Assembly: GCF_002865645.1 (NCBI RefSeq)
Contig: NW_020194559.1
Span: 1-64,000, forward strand
Source: Hyaloscypha bicolor E
Lineage: Eukaryota > Ascomycota > Leotiomycetes > Helotiales > Hyaloscyphaceae
Reading direction: 5' to 3'
DNA length: 64,000 nucleotides
Shown: positions 14,801-26,100 of the stretch, piece by piece
How the letters are laid out: each line of letters begins with the position of its first letter
How positions within the stretch are numbered: the first letter of the stretch is position 1
Translations under genes and position numbers: made by a program
Notes under the pieces: model-generated
What the model was told of the DNA's origin: nothing
Databases searched by the model: none
What the model saw: the letters and a program-made list of their open reading frames with translations, nothing else

Positions 14801-17740
14801 TCAAGTTATAATTAATATACGGGAATTAAATAATATAGTAATTCCAGATACTTATTTAATACTATTATAAGAGGAAATACTTTAAGGAATTATAAATTAC
14901 TAATTTATTATAATAGTAAATACTACTAGTTTCTTTTACTAATAATATACTTATTCGGAAAGCCAAAAATATTTTATAGTAATTTCTTATAAAGACTAGT
15001 ATACTTTCTATTATACCTTAATAGGATTTCGGAATACTTATTTATATATTTAATACTAAATAAATATTATTCTAAAGAATTTCGAATTTATAAGAGCCTA
15101 TATTAATAATATTATTATTACTAGTTATATTTATAAGAAATACCTATAATACCTTAGATTAGTTTTCTTAATATTAGTAAGATATAATATTACTATTAAG
15201 GGAAAGAAATACTTTATTAGTTATTTATTAGCTATAGTTTTAGGTAAGAAAATAAATTCTTTTAGAATATTTATAATAAAGAAAAAATTAGAAGCTATTA
15301 CTAAATTAGCTTTCCCGAAAATAGCTAAGGAATTAGAAACTTACCTGAAAATAGCCAAATAATTTAGAAATAAGGTTTTTTTCTATATATATATTTCCAA
15401 GCTATTATAAGATAAAAAGACTAAATTATTTAAGCGGGCTCTAGTAAAAGGAAATCCGAGAAAGACCTTTATAGTATAGGAAGCTTTTATATATCTAACT
15501 AGTATAGAGAAAGCAGCTTTTATAATATTCTAGAAAGCTCTAATAATAGATATTATTCTAGTTTATATAAACCTAGAATAAGTACTTTTCTATAACTTTA
15601 ATACTTCTAAGTAATAAGGAATTAGTACTATTATTTATTATATAAAATAATAAAAAAGATTTCTTACTTACCGAGAACTAAGATAAAGCTAATTATATTT
15701 CTATCTAGAACTCTTAAGAATATAGAAACTAGATACTAGCCTATAGAACTCGAAATGGCTAGTTTAGTTTAGGTTATAAGAAAGCTTTATTATATTATTA
15801 AATTAAATTAGCTTGCTCTAGTTATAATTTTCACTAATTACTTCTTACTAGTTAGTATTTCTAAGAAATTAAATCTTATCTTAATAGTATTAATAGAAAA
15901 ATTAAATCTATATCTAATTTATATAGCTAAATACTTTTCCTGGTTTTAGCTAGATATTTATTATAAACCAGATAAGGCAAACTTTATACCTAATACCCTT
16001 AGCTAATTAGTAACTATTAATAATAAAAAGAAATTAACTAAACTAGTAAATAAGAAAAACAAAGAACTAGATACTTTATTTACTAGTAATATAAATTCAG
16101 ACGAATTTATTTAAGAAGAATTCTATAACGGATTTTAATAAGAATTATATATTTATAGCTATTCTTATTAAAATCTAGCTAGCTTTTAAGAAGTAATTCC
16201 TTAATAATTATGAGATTAATAAGTACTAGAACAGAATTCGGACCTAGCTCGAGAAAAATAATACTTTAAAGGAAAACCGGGCTATCTTACTATTTGAGAT
16301 CTATAATAGTTTAATTTATTAATATATCTAGAACAAAATCCCTTAATATTTATATATTTTCCCTAATTATATAAAAGACGTTTTTAATTTAGTTTATAGA
16401 AATATATTATACCTAGAACTAGCCAAGATAACTAGAATAATTAATAAAAGCTTCTTTATTTAAAACCTTATTTAATATCTCAAGAATTAGACCAAGTATT
16501 ATCCCAAATACTAGATTCTTTAAACTAAATATTATACTTTCTATAGATTAATATAACTAATTTCGGAATCTCTAGGCCTATTTTATATAATTACTATTAA
16601 TTTCGTTTTGGCCTTATTAGAATTCTATAAAGAATTTGAGTATCTTATATTAATTATAAAAAAGATTAATAAGAGATATATTATAATTCCAGGAATAATA
16701 ACTTGAGATATATAATAATAAAATAGTATTTTAACTAGAAGACTTTTTAATCTTAATTAGGGAATTCCAAAAATTATTATTTCCGATTATAATATAAAGT
16801 TCCTATTAGAAATATAAAAGGAAATATTTAAGGAACTTAATATAAAGCTTCTATTTTTAATAGCCTATTATCTATAAATAAATAGCTAGAGTAAAAGTAC
16901 TAACTAGATTATTAAGATCTTACTAAGATATTTTTTCTTTTATTTAGAAAATAAAAAGAATTAGCTAAAATATCTTCCGTTTTTATAATTTATACTAAAT
17001 AATACCTTTTCTACTACTATTAGAAAAGCTTTTAATAAAGCCCTATACGGATTTATAATAAATAATATAATTAACTTATTTAGTTCTAATTTATCTAGAA
17101 AGTTTACGGGAATTCCGGAATATTAAATTTAAGTTTTTAATACTATTACTATAGAATAAATATTAGTAAAAGTATAATATAATAAATTTAAGAAATTCTT
17201 TTTTCTTAATACCGGAAATAAAATATATATTCGATTATATAAGAGTTATAAGCTTCTAGTAATAAAAAGCAAGAAGATTTCTTAGTAATATTATAGGCTC
17301 TTTCTAGTTATTTAGTAATATAATAAACTTATATATTATCTAGATATTTCCAAATATTAGAAAATTTATAATATTTTCTCTATTATATATCTCGAGCCTG
17401 TCCTAAAAAAGAAGAATTCTTTTAATTAACCTTAGCCTAAATAACTAGATTTAATATATATTAAAGGAAATACTAAATATTAGAAATTATAGAAAATTAA
17501 AAAGATTATTAATAAATAAACTAGTTCTATAGAATATATTTAATATCTTATTTACTAGAAAGAATATAGTTCTAAAAACAACTAATAGTTTCTATTTATA
17601 AAGCTTTAGAATATTAAAGAAGCTATTATAGAATTTAAAGTAAAGTAATTAGCTAATAAGGAAAAGTAATAAGCTATATAAGGAAATTATACTAAGAAAA
17701 AAAGAATTTATAAAAAAGGAAAACTATAGAAATCCTAATT
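11802..17740 (+). pseudogene. RIP-mutated gag-pol of the Gypsy element
   Basis: A surviving 78-codon piece at 11802-12038 resembles the low-complexity start of gag. A protease-like region ends near 14,080 (LLISINIIVPENINI, where the family has a MLIG.D.I.PE block). RT spans about 14,540-15,300; its catalytic box reads YINN at 15099-15110 instead of YVDD, two Asp-to-Asn changes. RNase H-like and linker sequence follow (TFIVQEAFIYLTSIEKAAF). The integrase core at about 16,640-17,100 includes IIISDYNIKFL and NNTFSTTIRKAFNKALYGF. A chromodomain-like segment lies at about 17,440-17,640 (YIQYLIYQKEYSSKNN..FL). Stops are almost all TAA/TAG at expected Gln/Trp sites. It is non-functional; the family assignment rests on domain order and motifs seen by eye. 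Confidence 0.8.
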
Positions 17741-18063
17741 ATATTATATCCTAGCTTTTTATTATTATAATTATTTATAGAAATATAATATTTATATATA
17801 AAAGTAAATTATATCTAGTATAAAATAAATATTATTTTAGGTATATTTGACTATTACTACTTTTAAAGCTTCTATACTTTAATCTTCTATATTTCTTTAA
17901 TAATATTAATAATAACTTTAACTTTAATATTAAATATTAATTATTATATCTGAAATTTTTTTCTAGAAATCCTAGTATTCTATTTATTTCCCTTAGCCAG
18001 AAACCAGATTATAACCCGGTTATTCCGATTTTGGTTCTAGTTACTATAGCTTTAGATAATAGT

Positions 18064-18228
18064 ATTATTATACCTAAATTACTTCAGGATTCTAATACTA
18101 CTATACCTGAACTATTTCAGAATCCGGATATTACTATACCTGAACTATCCTAAAATTCTAATACTACTATACCTAAACTACTCTAGAATCCTAATACTAT
18201 TATAGCTAAGCTATCCCAGAACCCTAAG
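18064..18228 (+). repeat. 33-bp (11-codon) tandem repeat, 5 units, coding
   Basis: The units start at 18064, 18097, 18130, 18163 and 18196 and encode variants of TTIPEL.QNPD. At the Gln position units 1, 2 and 5 keep CAG, while units 3 and 4 have TAA and TAG. This is direct internal evidence for C-to-T and G-to-A decay of a formerly open frame. Confidence 0.9.
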
Positions 18229-20610
18229 CTACCTCAGAATCCGGAACCTAAACCGCCTGAAAACCTTACTAAGAGCCCTAGTAAATATCTAAGAAATTAG
18301 CTAATAATAAAAGAAATAGATCTAGATATATACCTAAAATCTATAAAAGCAAATTTCGGATTAGAATATATACTAGAACTATACTAAGGCAAATCGGGAT
18401 ATAAAAAGCATATAGATAAAGTATAGTAAAATAATATCTAATAGGTTCTGATTTTTAATTTAGAGCTAGAGGAATTTAATTAGAAATTACTATTTGAGAT
18501 TAATAATAAATAAACATTTTATTCTAACCTGAAATAGGCAGATTTATAATAATTAGATTATATTACCAGAATTAGAATATTAGTAATTAAAAGCAGAAAG
18601 ATTAGCTAAAAAACCATAGCTAATTTTATATTCGTATTTATAACTAAAGAAAAACTTCTTAAAATATAAGAAAATATTAGCTATTCTTTTCTAGGCCCTA
18701 ATAGATTACCTTTTATAATTCAAGATATAGTAATATATAGAAACTTACTAGACTAGGAAAACAAAATTAGTACCTAGTCTCTTAAAAATTATATACTTAT
18801 AAAAAAAAGAGAAAAATAAATAAATAAGATTCTGAGTTCCGGAAAAATAAGAATAAAAGTAATTACTTCTTTAATATTACTAACTATTTTAATAATAGAA
18901 TAATCTCTAGAAATTAATCTATTTCCCGAAAAGATTTTTACTATTACTAAGGCCAAAAATATAAAGCTTTAGAAAAAGATTTAGTAAATTATAGGCAAGT
19001 TTTAGAACTTAATATAGAAATCTAATATTCTAGAAAAAATAAACCGGATTCTAGTAAAAGAATTTCAGAAAGTAGCTAGATAAAGAGTTTCCGAAATTAA
19101 GAATTATATTAAATAGCTTACTATAAATATAATAGAGATTTCTATAAAGTTTAAAAAGAATTAAATAAGTAATAAAATTACTATTATTAATAGATTTATA
19201 ATAGTATTAAAAAAGATAATATTAGAACTTAATAATTCCAAGAATACTATAGCTAAGAATAATAAGCCCGGTTCTATAAATAATAATACGGATTCTAAAT
19301 CTGAACCTAAACCTAAGTCCGGTTCAAATTAGGATAATAATAACCGGAAATACGGAAAACGAAAAGCTATCTTACTAGCTTTAGCTACTAGTTTAAAAGG
19401 CAAGAAATCGGTGAAATCGACTATATAGAATTCCCTAGCCTATAGTTATTATAGTTCCGGAATTCTAAATATAGAAAGATTTATTAATTCTAATAATAGT
19501 TTAGTGGATTTCCTTAATAAAGAAAAATTAGACTTATTACTTCTAGTAAATTCAAAAGAATACTATAAGATATACGGAAATCTAATAGATCTATACTAAT
19601 AAAAGCTCAATTTCTAGTAATAAAGTATATTATAAAGAGTAGCTAAACCAAAGCCTCCGAAATTATTAGTAAAAGTAAAATCAAAATTAAAATTGGTTTA
19701 ATTTTAAGAACTTCTAAAAGATAAAGAAATTCTAGAAAATCCTTCTATAATCTAGAAACCGGAGAGAACTTCAGGCAAGATAGGCTATAGCTATAAAATA
19801 TACTAAAAATATAGCTAGTTTAAAACAAGATTCCTTAGTTCTAGTAAGAAAAGATATAATCGGGTAATAATCTTAAGAAAAGTATTAATATTCCGGGAAT
19901 TCGAGAAAACTTTTCTAAATATCTTACTAAGATATATATAATATTATTACCTAAAAAATAGTTAAGTAAAATAGCTAGTCTTATACTAAAGTTCTTAGTA
20001 TATAATATAGCTAGATAAAGAAAACCTAAAAGGCTATTTGACTAGTAAATAGGAAATTAATAAAATAATTCTAGTTTACTAAAAGTTATTACTATATTTA
20101 GGACTAAAACCTAAAGGCCTAATACTAATTAAATCCGAGAGAGAAATCCTAGATAACTCAGATAATATTTAGAAACCGGAAAGAATTATAAATAAAAAGG
20201 GCTTTAATTACGAAATATATTAAGAAAATAGTATTCTTAAGACAAGATTTCTCGACTACTATAAATAATTATATAAGTAAAAAGCTATAGAAAAAGAAGC
20301 TTTAGTATTCCTAATTTCTAAAATATAAATCCCTCTATTAATCTCACTTATATATATAATATATTACTATAAAGAATATAGTCCCAATAAATTAATAATT
20401 AAGTACCAAAATATCTGGTATCTAATATAGAAATCTGAAGTAAACTTAAAAGACTACCTAGCTCTTAAATAGGAAATCCGAGATATAATTTCTAATTCTC
20501 TAACTCTAATACTAATACTTAAATAAAATCCTATTATAATTAATAATAATTAGAACTCTAACTAAAATTATTATAATTCGAGTTCTAAGAAGCCTAAATA
20601 AAATCAAATT

Positions 20611-20850
20611 ACTAAATCTCAAGCTACTAAATCTCAAGCTACTAAATCTCAAGCTACTAAATCTCAAGCTACTAAATCTCAAGCTACTAAATCTCAAGCT
20701 ACTAAATCTCAAGCTACTAAATCTCAAGCTACTAAATCTCAAGCTACTAAATCTCAAGCTACTAAATCTCAAGCTACTAAATCTCAAGCTACTAAATCTC
20801 AAGCTACTAAATCTCAAGCTACTAAATCTCAAGCTACTAAATCTCAAGCT
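20611..20850 (+). repeat. 15-bp perfect tandem repeat, 16 copies (TKSQA pentapeptide)
   Basis: Sixteen identical copies of actaaatctcaagct are in frame with the extra ORF and encode Thr-Lys-Ser-Gln-Ala. CAA (Gln) is preserved in every unit while neighbouring Gln codons have become stops. The array then degenerates (actaaatcttaatctcaaat). The long antisense frame over 20512-20883 is an artefact of this stop-free repeat. Confidence 0.95.
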
Positions 20851-21340
20851 ACTAAATCTTAATCTCAAATTACCTAATCTCATAATTAAGTTACTAATTC
20901 CGAATCTCAGAACTAGTATATCCTATTTACTAAACTTTAGAAAAATCAAGTACCAAATTCTAGCTTCTAAATAATATATTATAAGAGTAATTAGTATATA
21001 AGCTAGGTAAAAAATAAAGTATTCCGAGATTAGGTAGCTATAAAAAAAGAAATTAGTCTTATTATTTCTTTTCTACCTAATAATAATAAGATAATTCGGA
21101 GTTAGATTAAGAGTATTATATTAGTAGATATGAAATAATCGGGATTACTAGGCTATTTTCCTTTTTTCTTTTCTTTTTCTTATATAGAAATCTAATATCC
21201 CTTATAAAACGGCGGGAATTTAATATTCTTAATAAATCCTAATATATGAATTCTTTTATATATTTTAGTACTAAATCCTAATATATGAATTTTAGCTATA
21301 TATCTAGTATAAATACTAGCTTTTTTAATTACGGGAAGAT

Positions 21341-21447
21341 TACTAGGAAATTATGTTTTTACTTAGCCTTACTTAGATAATAACTTCTTACTAGACAGAA
21401 TTCATTAAGCTTTATAATATATTTAAGATTCTAGAGCTTGCCTAGTA
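21341..21447 (+). repeat. 3' LTR (107 bp) of the 11.1-21.4 kb Gypsy element
   Basis: It matches the 5' LTR over its full length, with TACTAG / CTAGTA ends, and is followed by the target duplication TTAAT at 21448-21452. It is more T/A-substituted than the 5' LTR (for example ttatgttttt where the 5' copy has tcacgttctc). Confidence 0.9.
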
Positions 21448-21452
21448 TTAAT

Positions 21453-23177
21453 ATTATTATTAAGCTCTCTGGACTTAATATTTTTAGTCTTTTGCTTTTT
21501 AGTTCTAGATATAATTAAGAAAGTTTTTCTAGATAATATCTTTTTCTTTAAAATAAAGAATTTTCTTTTACTTTTTTCTAGTTTACTAATCTTATATTTA
21601 GTTTAGTATTTAGATCTCTATTATTTATTAGAAGTTTTAGGCTTAGCTTATTCTTTATTCTTACTAGGTTCTTCTTATCTAGTTATACTAGTTTTACTAG
21701 CCTTACTAGTAGTTTTCTTTCTAGTAGTTTCCTTACTAAGCTTTATTAAATTAGCTCTATTTTTCTTAGCTAAATCCGGTTAAGTTAAAACTGAAATTAT
21801 AATAGGAGCCTATTTTTTAGGCTTATCTCGGAAAGCAGAAAAAAGCTTATTATTATAAGCTCTCTTAATTAGGATTCCGGAAGTATTAAAGGTATATTAT
21901 CTAGTTTTAAGGTTATTAGCTAATAGTAGCTTAAACTCTAATTCTTTAGGTTCCGAAATAGCTTTTATATATTTAAATACCTTAATAATATTTAATTTAG
22001 TAAATATACTAGTATTCTAATATTTCTTATTTTTAATATACTTTAAAGTAGCTTTATTAATTAACTAAATAGCTTTATATACTAAAGATTTTATCTTAAA
22101 AAGAAAGTATAACTTCTTATAAATATTTTTACTAAGGTTATTATAGATATTATTAATATATTAGCTAAAGGCTTTATTATATAATATAATTCTATTCTAA
22201 TTCTTAGTTTCTAGACTATTTATTATAGTCTTAATCTTATTAAGCTTCTTTTATTTGCTTTTAGAAATGCCTTTAATAATATTCTCGAATTTCCTATTAT
22301 TAATTTAGTAGTTCTTTAGCTTTTTCTTAATTAATTCTAGTCTAGTTCCGTTTCTAATAAAGGTTTTCTATTTTAAAAGCTTATTATATATACTACTTAG
22401 CTTATCTAGGATATTTGTATTAAATTTAGTAATTATAATTATCTTTTCTAATATTAGTAGGCCTTCTATAATTATCTAAGCTTCTTTAATATTTTAAACT
22501 TTAATACTATTAATTTATAGGCTTTTAATAATATTATGACTTATAAGAACTAGCTACTATACTTTACTAGCTTAAAGAATCTATATTTTAGCTATTTTAT
22601 TATTCTTAATTAGTTATAAAAGTATTATTAGTATAATAGTTATAAGTTATAGAATTAAAGGTTTTTAAGATTATAAGAATTTCTTTTAAATATATTCTAA
22701 AATAAAAAATAAATTAGAATAGTTTTAAATTATATAAAGATATTATATATATTCGAGTTTTTCTTTTTTTCTAATAAGAAAATAAAGCTAAAATAGTAGT
22801 ATATATAATAGGGAAAGTAAATATAATAATTAGATATATTTGAAATAATATAATTATAAATTAGAAATAATTATAGAAAATAAAATATAGAATTAGGCTT
22901 TTATTATAAAAAAGAATATAAATATATATATCTAAAGAAATATAATTAAGGAAATAATTAAGGCAAGTTAAATTAAATAATAATAATAAAGAAATAAGAA
23001 AGTAATATAATAGAAATATAAATATAATAATAGTATCTAAAGTATTAAAATATAGAAAGAAAAAAAAATTTATAATATAGATATGCTCTAATTTTTTATT
23101 TATTTAGAGACATTTTTATTAATTTAAAAAAAATAGTATAAAAGAAGAGAAATAATATAAGAAATATATAAAAGATA
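21453..23177 (-). other. AT-rich flank of the Gypsy insertion, decayed, unidentified
   Basis: This stretch lies between the TTAAT target duplication and the start of detectable homology with copy A. No domain could be read on either strand. Scattered Lys/Leu-rich open stretches on the minus strand suggest RIP-mutated coding DNA, possibly continuous with 9501-11112 before the LTR element inserted. Part of it could belong to the large repeat, because the left end of copy A is outside the window and cannot be compared. Confidence 0.4.
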
Positions 23178-26100
23178 AAGTATATAAGTATACTAAAGAT
23201 ATTAGAAAAATATAAAATAAGTATTAATAAAAAAAAAGTCAGAATAATAAAATTAAAAAATAACTTAGAATAAGGTATTACTTCTTTTAAAACTAATTCG
23301 TATTTTTTCTAAAGGCTAATTATATTTATTTAGTACTTATTAAAATTAACTTTATATAATATAAAACTATTTAGTTAGTTAGAACTTTAAAGTAATATTT
23401 ATATTTATAAAAGTAATACTAAAAATATTAGAATATATAAAAGAAGAATTATAAGATAATATAAATAGAATTTATAGTACTATTATTAAGTTTGGAATAA
23501 TTAATATTAAAGTTAATATAGAATATAGAAAATTAGATATTTCGAATTAGTATTAAGAATATAGAAATTATTTAAATAATATTTAATAATAATAAATGAA
23601 TTAATAATAAGAATTAGTAAACTATATTAATTTTTTAAAAAAGTAACTAGTTTCCGGTAATAAAATAGTATTATAATTAGAGAATAAGTTCTATATAAAA
23701 GAAGTTTTCTTATATAAAAATAGAAATATATAATATACTAACTAAGTCTTAATATAGGTTTTAAGAGTAGCTATAGTTATATTAAAGAGAAAGTGGGTTT
23801 TCTAATATAAGATAGGCTTTAAATAGGCAAATATAGTTTATTTAATATCTAAGAGATTTCTAGAATTATATATTATTAAGTATTTTTAGAAATAATTATT
23901 AGATTTAATAAGGTTTCTCTTTTCTCTTATAAGGCTTCTAGTTTAGCTATTTTATTTATATATAACTTCTAATTAGAAAGTTTATTTAAATATTATAAGG
24001 AAACTTATAATAGTAGTTTAAATTAAAGTCGAGATCTATAAATATTATAATTAAGCTTTAGACTAATATAAGCTATAAAAATAGCTAGGTAAAAGAGTAA
24101 GTAAAGCTTTTAAAAGATTTCTAGTTTAGTAAGATATATATAAAAGGCCTCTTTCTTTCTTTTTTTCTTTTTTTATTTCTAAATATAAGTATTATTTATT
24201 ATTATAATTCGGAATTAAGAGTTTATAAAATAATTTTTTAATTCCCTATTTAATTTTATACTAAAAGAAATACTTTATATTTAATTCTTAAAATCTAGTA
24301 ATAGAATCTTATATATTAAGAATACTATCTAGTAGTAATAATTAAATAATAGTAAGAAATAAATAATAGTAAAGTTTATCTAATTTCTAGAATAATAATC
24401 TAATAATAATATTTTCTAAAAGTTATAAATAATAGTTAGAAGGAAAAATTAAAAGATATATAAAGAATTAAAAATAATAAGCTTTATTTCAGATTAAGAA
24501 AAGCTTCTATTATTAAATACTTTTTCTTAGTCTTCTATAAAGGAAACATATTTTACTTTCTTTAATTCCGGTAACTCTAGAATATATATAATAATACTAG
24601 TAGCTTTCTTAATCTTATAAATACTATTTTACTTATAGTACTTTATAATTATTTCCTTTTCTAGTTTTATATCTATTTTAAAATATTTATTTATAGATAT
24701 ATACTTATTACTAATTTTATTTTTAGGGAAATACTAGAATTCATTTCTTTTAATAAATTACTTAAATTAATTTCTAGTATATATTTTTTAAAGTATAGTA
24801 TTATTAAGCTTTTCTAGTATATAGTATCTTTTTAGTTAATTCGTATATTTTATTTTATATAAGCTAAGCTAGTAGTATAATAGCTTTATATTTCTTAACT
24901 TGTTTTAATTTATTAATTTAATATTATATATAAGAACTAGATTCTTTTCGGAAATAGGCTTTAAATAAATCTAGTAAATAGTATTAAATTACTTTTTTCT
25001 CTTTTAGTATTATCTGTTTTTCTTTATTCTGGCTTCTTTAATATCTTTATTTCTTATTTATATTTGCTTTATATATATTTTTAGAAGTATTTCTCTATTA
25101 TAGACTTTATTTTATCTAAGTATTCTTTAGGTTAGAAAGTATATTTTTATAAATAATATAGCTTCTTTACTATAGACTATATAAAAGGAAATAAATCCTA
25201 TTAGTTTATATATAATAACTCAATTAGTAAATAGAATATATAATAGTAAATTTACTTAAGGCTTTTTTTTATTTATTATAAATATAATAAGTATTTAAAT
25301 AATTAGTTAATACTTTTTTTTAATTATACTATTTCCTTTAAAATTATAGGCTAAAATAATAATTTTATTAATTCCTAGCTTATTAAGTTCCTGAATTACT
25401 ATTTCTTTAAATTTCAATCTATTATTTATCTTAAGCTATTTAAATAAACTATATTTATAAATAATTTCTTCCTAAATAAATTTAGTAATCTTCTTACTAG
25501 TTAGGTTTTTTAAAAGTCTAGCCTTAACTTATCTTGAGAAGTTATTTCTAGTAATAACTAATAAGTTATATTCTTTATAGTTTAATAGTTTAATTATATT
25601 AATCTTAAGGTAATAGAAAAGAAATATAGCTTTTATTAGATATAGAGCTTCTTCTTATTTTTTTTTACTCTTATACTAATAAATCTTATAAGTATTAATA
25701 TATTTTTATATATAGTTATAGTAACCTTTCTAGTAATAATAGCTAGCTATTAAGTAAAAAGTACTTTTTTTTCTAATATATCTAATCTTATTATATAGCT
25801 ATTTAATAATAATTTCCCTTTATTCTTAATTATTAATAATAAGTTAAGGTAAATATATTTTAGATATAATTCTCTATAGTAATTAATCTCTTATATTATA
25901 ATTTAAAGCTTTTCTATTTAATTTTCGAAACTCGGCTCTAGATATTTCTTCTAGTCTAGAAAGTATTATAAGGTATTATATAATATTCTAGTATTATTTA
26001 AAATAGCTATTATCTAAAGAATTTAGTAAAATAGTCGGATTATTAAGTAAAATATAGAAATTAGTATTATTATTTACTATTTTACTAAAGATTATATATA

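Larger units (their letters stand above)
17850..21190 (+). pseudogene. Extra ~1,100-codon reading frame inside the Gypsy element, after pol
   Basis: From about 17,850 to about 21,190 a single frame continues: the 33-bp repeats at 18064, the finger-like motifs at 19792 and 20209 and the 15-bp repeats at 20611 are all in phase. Interrupting codons are mostly TAA or TAG. In the 33-bp repeats these stops fall exactly where sister units have CAG, showing that they arose from Gln codons. Near the C-terminal half are two related segments. The second (20209-20262) has C-x2-C-x12-H-x4-H spacing, with Tyr at all four ligand positions, as RIP of Cys and His codons would give. I do not recognise the full protein. 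It may be an additional retrotransposon ORF, a captured host gene, or a second nested element. Confidence 0.6.
11113..21447 (+). mobile_element. Complete but RIP-mutated Ty3/Gypsy LTR retrotransposon with extra 3' reading frame
   Basis: The element is bounded by two 107-bp LTRs (11113-11219 and 21341-21447) and by a perfect 5-bp target duplication TTAAT (11108-11112 and 21448-21452), giving a 10,335-bp insertion. Gag-like sequence, protease, RT, RNase H, integrase and a chromodomain follow in Ty3/Gypsy order on the plus strand up to about 17,740. A further open frame of about 3.4 kb then precedes the 3' LTR. The first kilobase (11,113 to about 12,060) has near-normal base composition, while the remainder is strongly AT-biased. 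It interrupts a minus-strand unit at 9501-11112 / 21453-23177. Confidence 0.9.

Noticed and set aside
20611..20850. Possible CRISPR-like array
   Set aside because: Units are directly adjacent with no spacers, encode a pentapeptide repeat in frame, and the genome is eukaryotic.
20512..20883. Minus-strand 123-codon frame rich in RFSSL repeats
   Set aside because: It is the antisense shadow of the 16-unit 15-bp array; the plus frame is in phase with the rest of the extra ORF.
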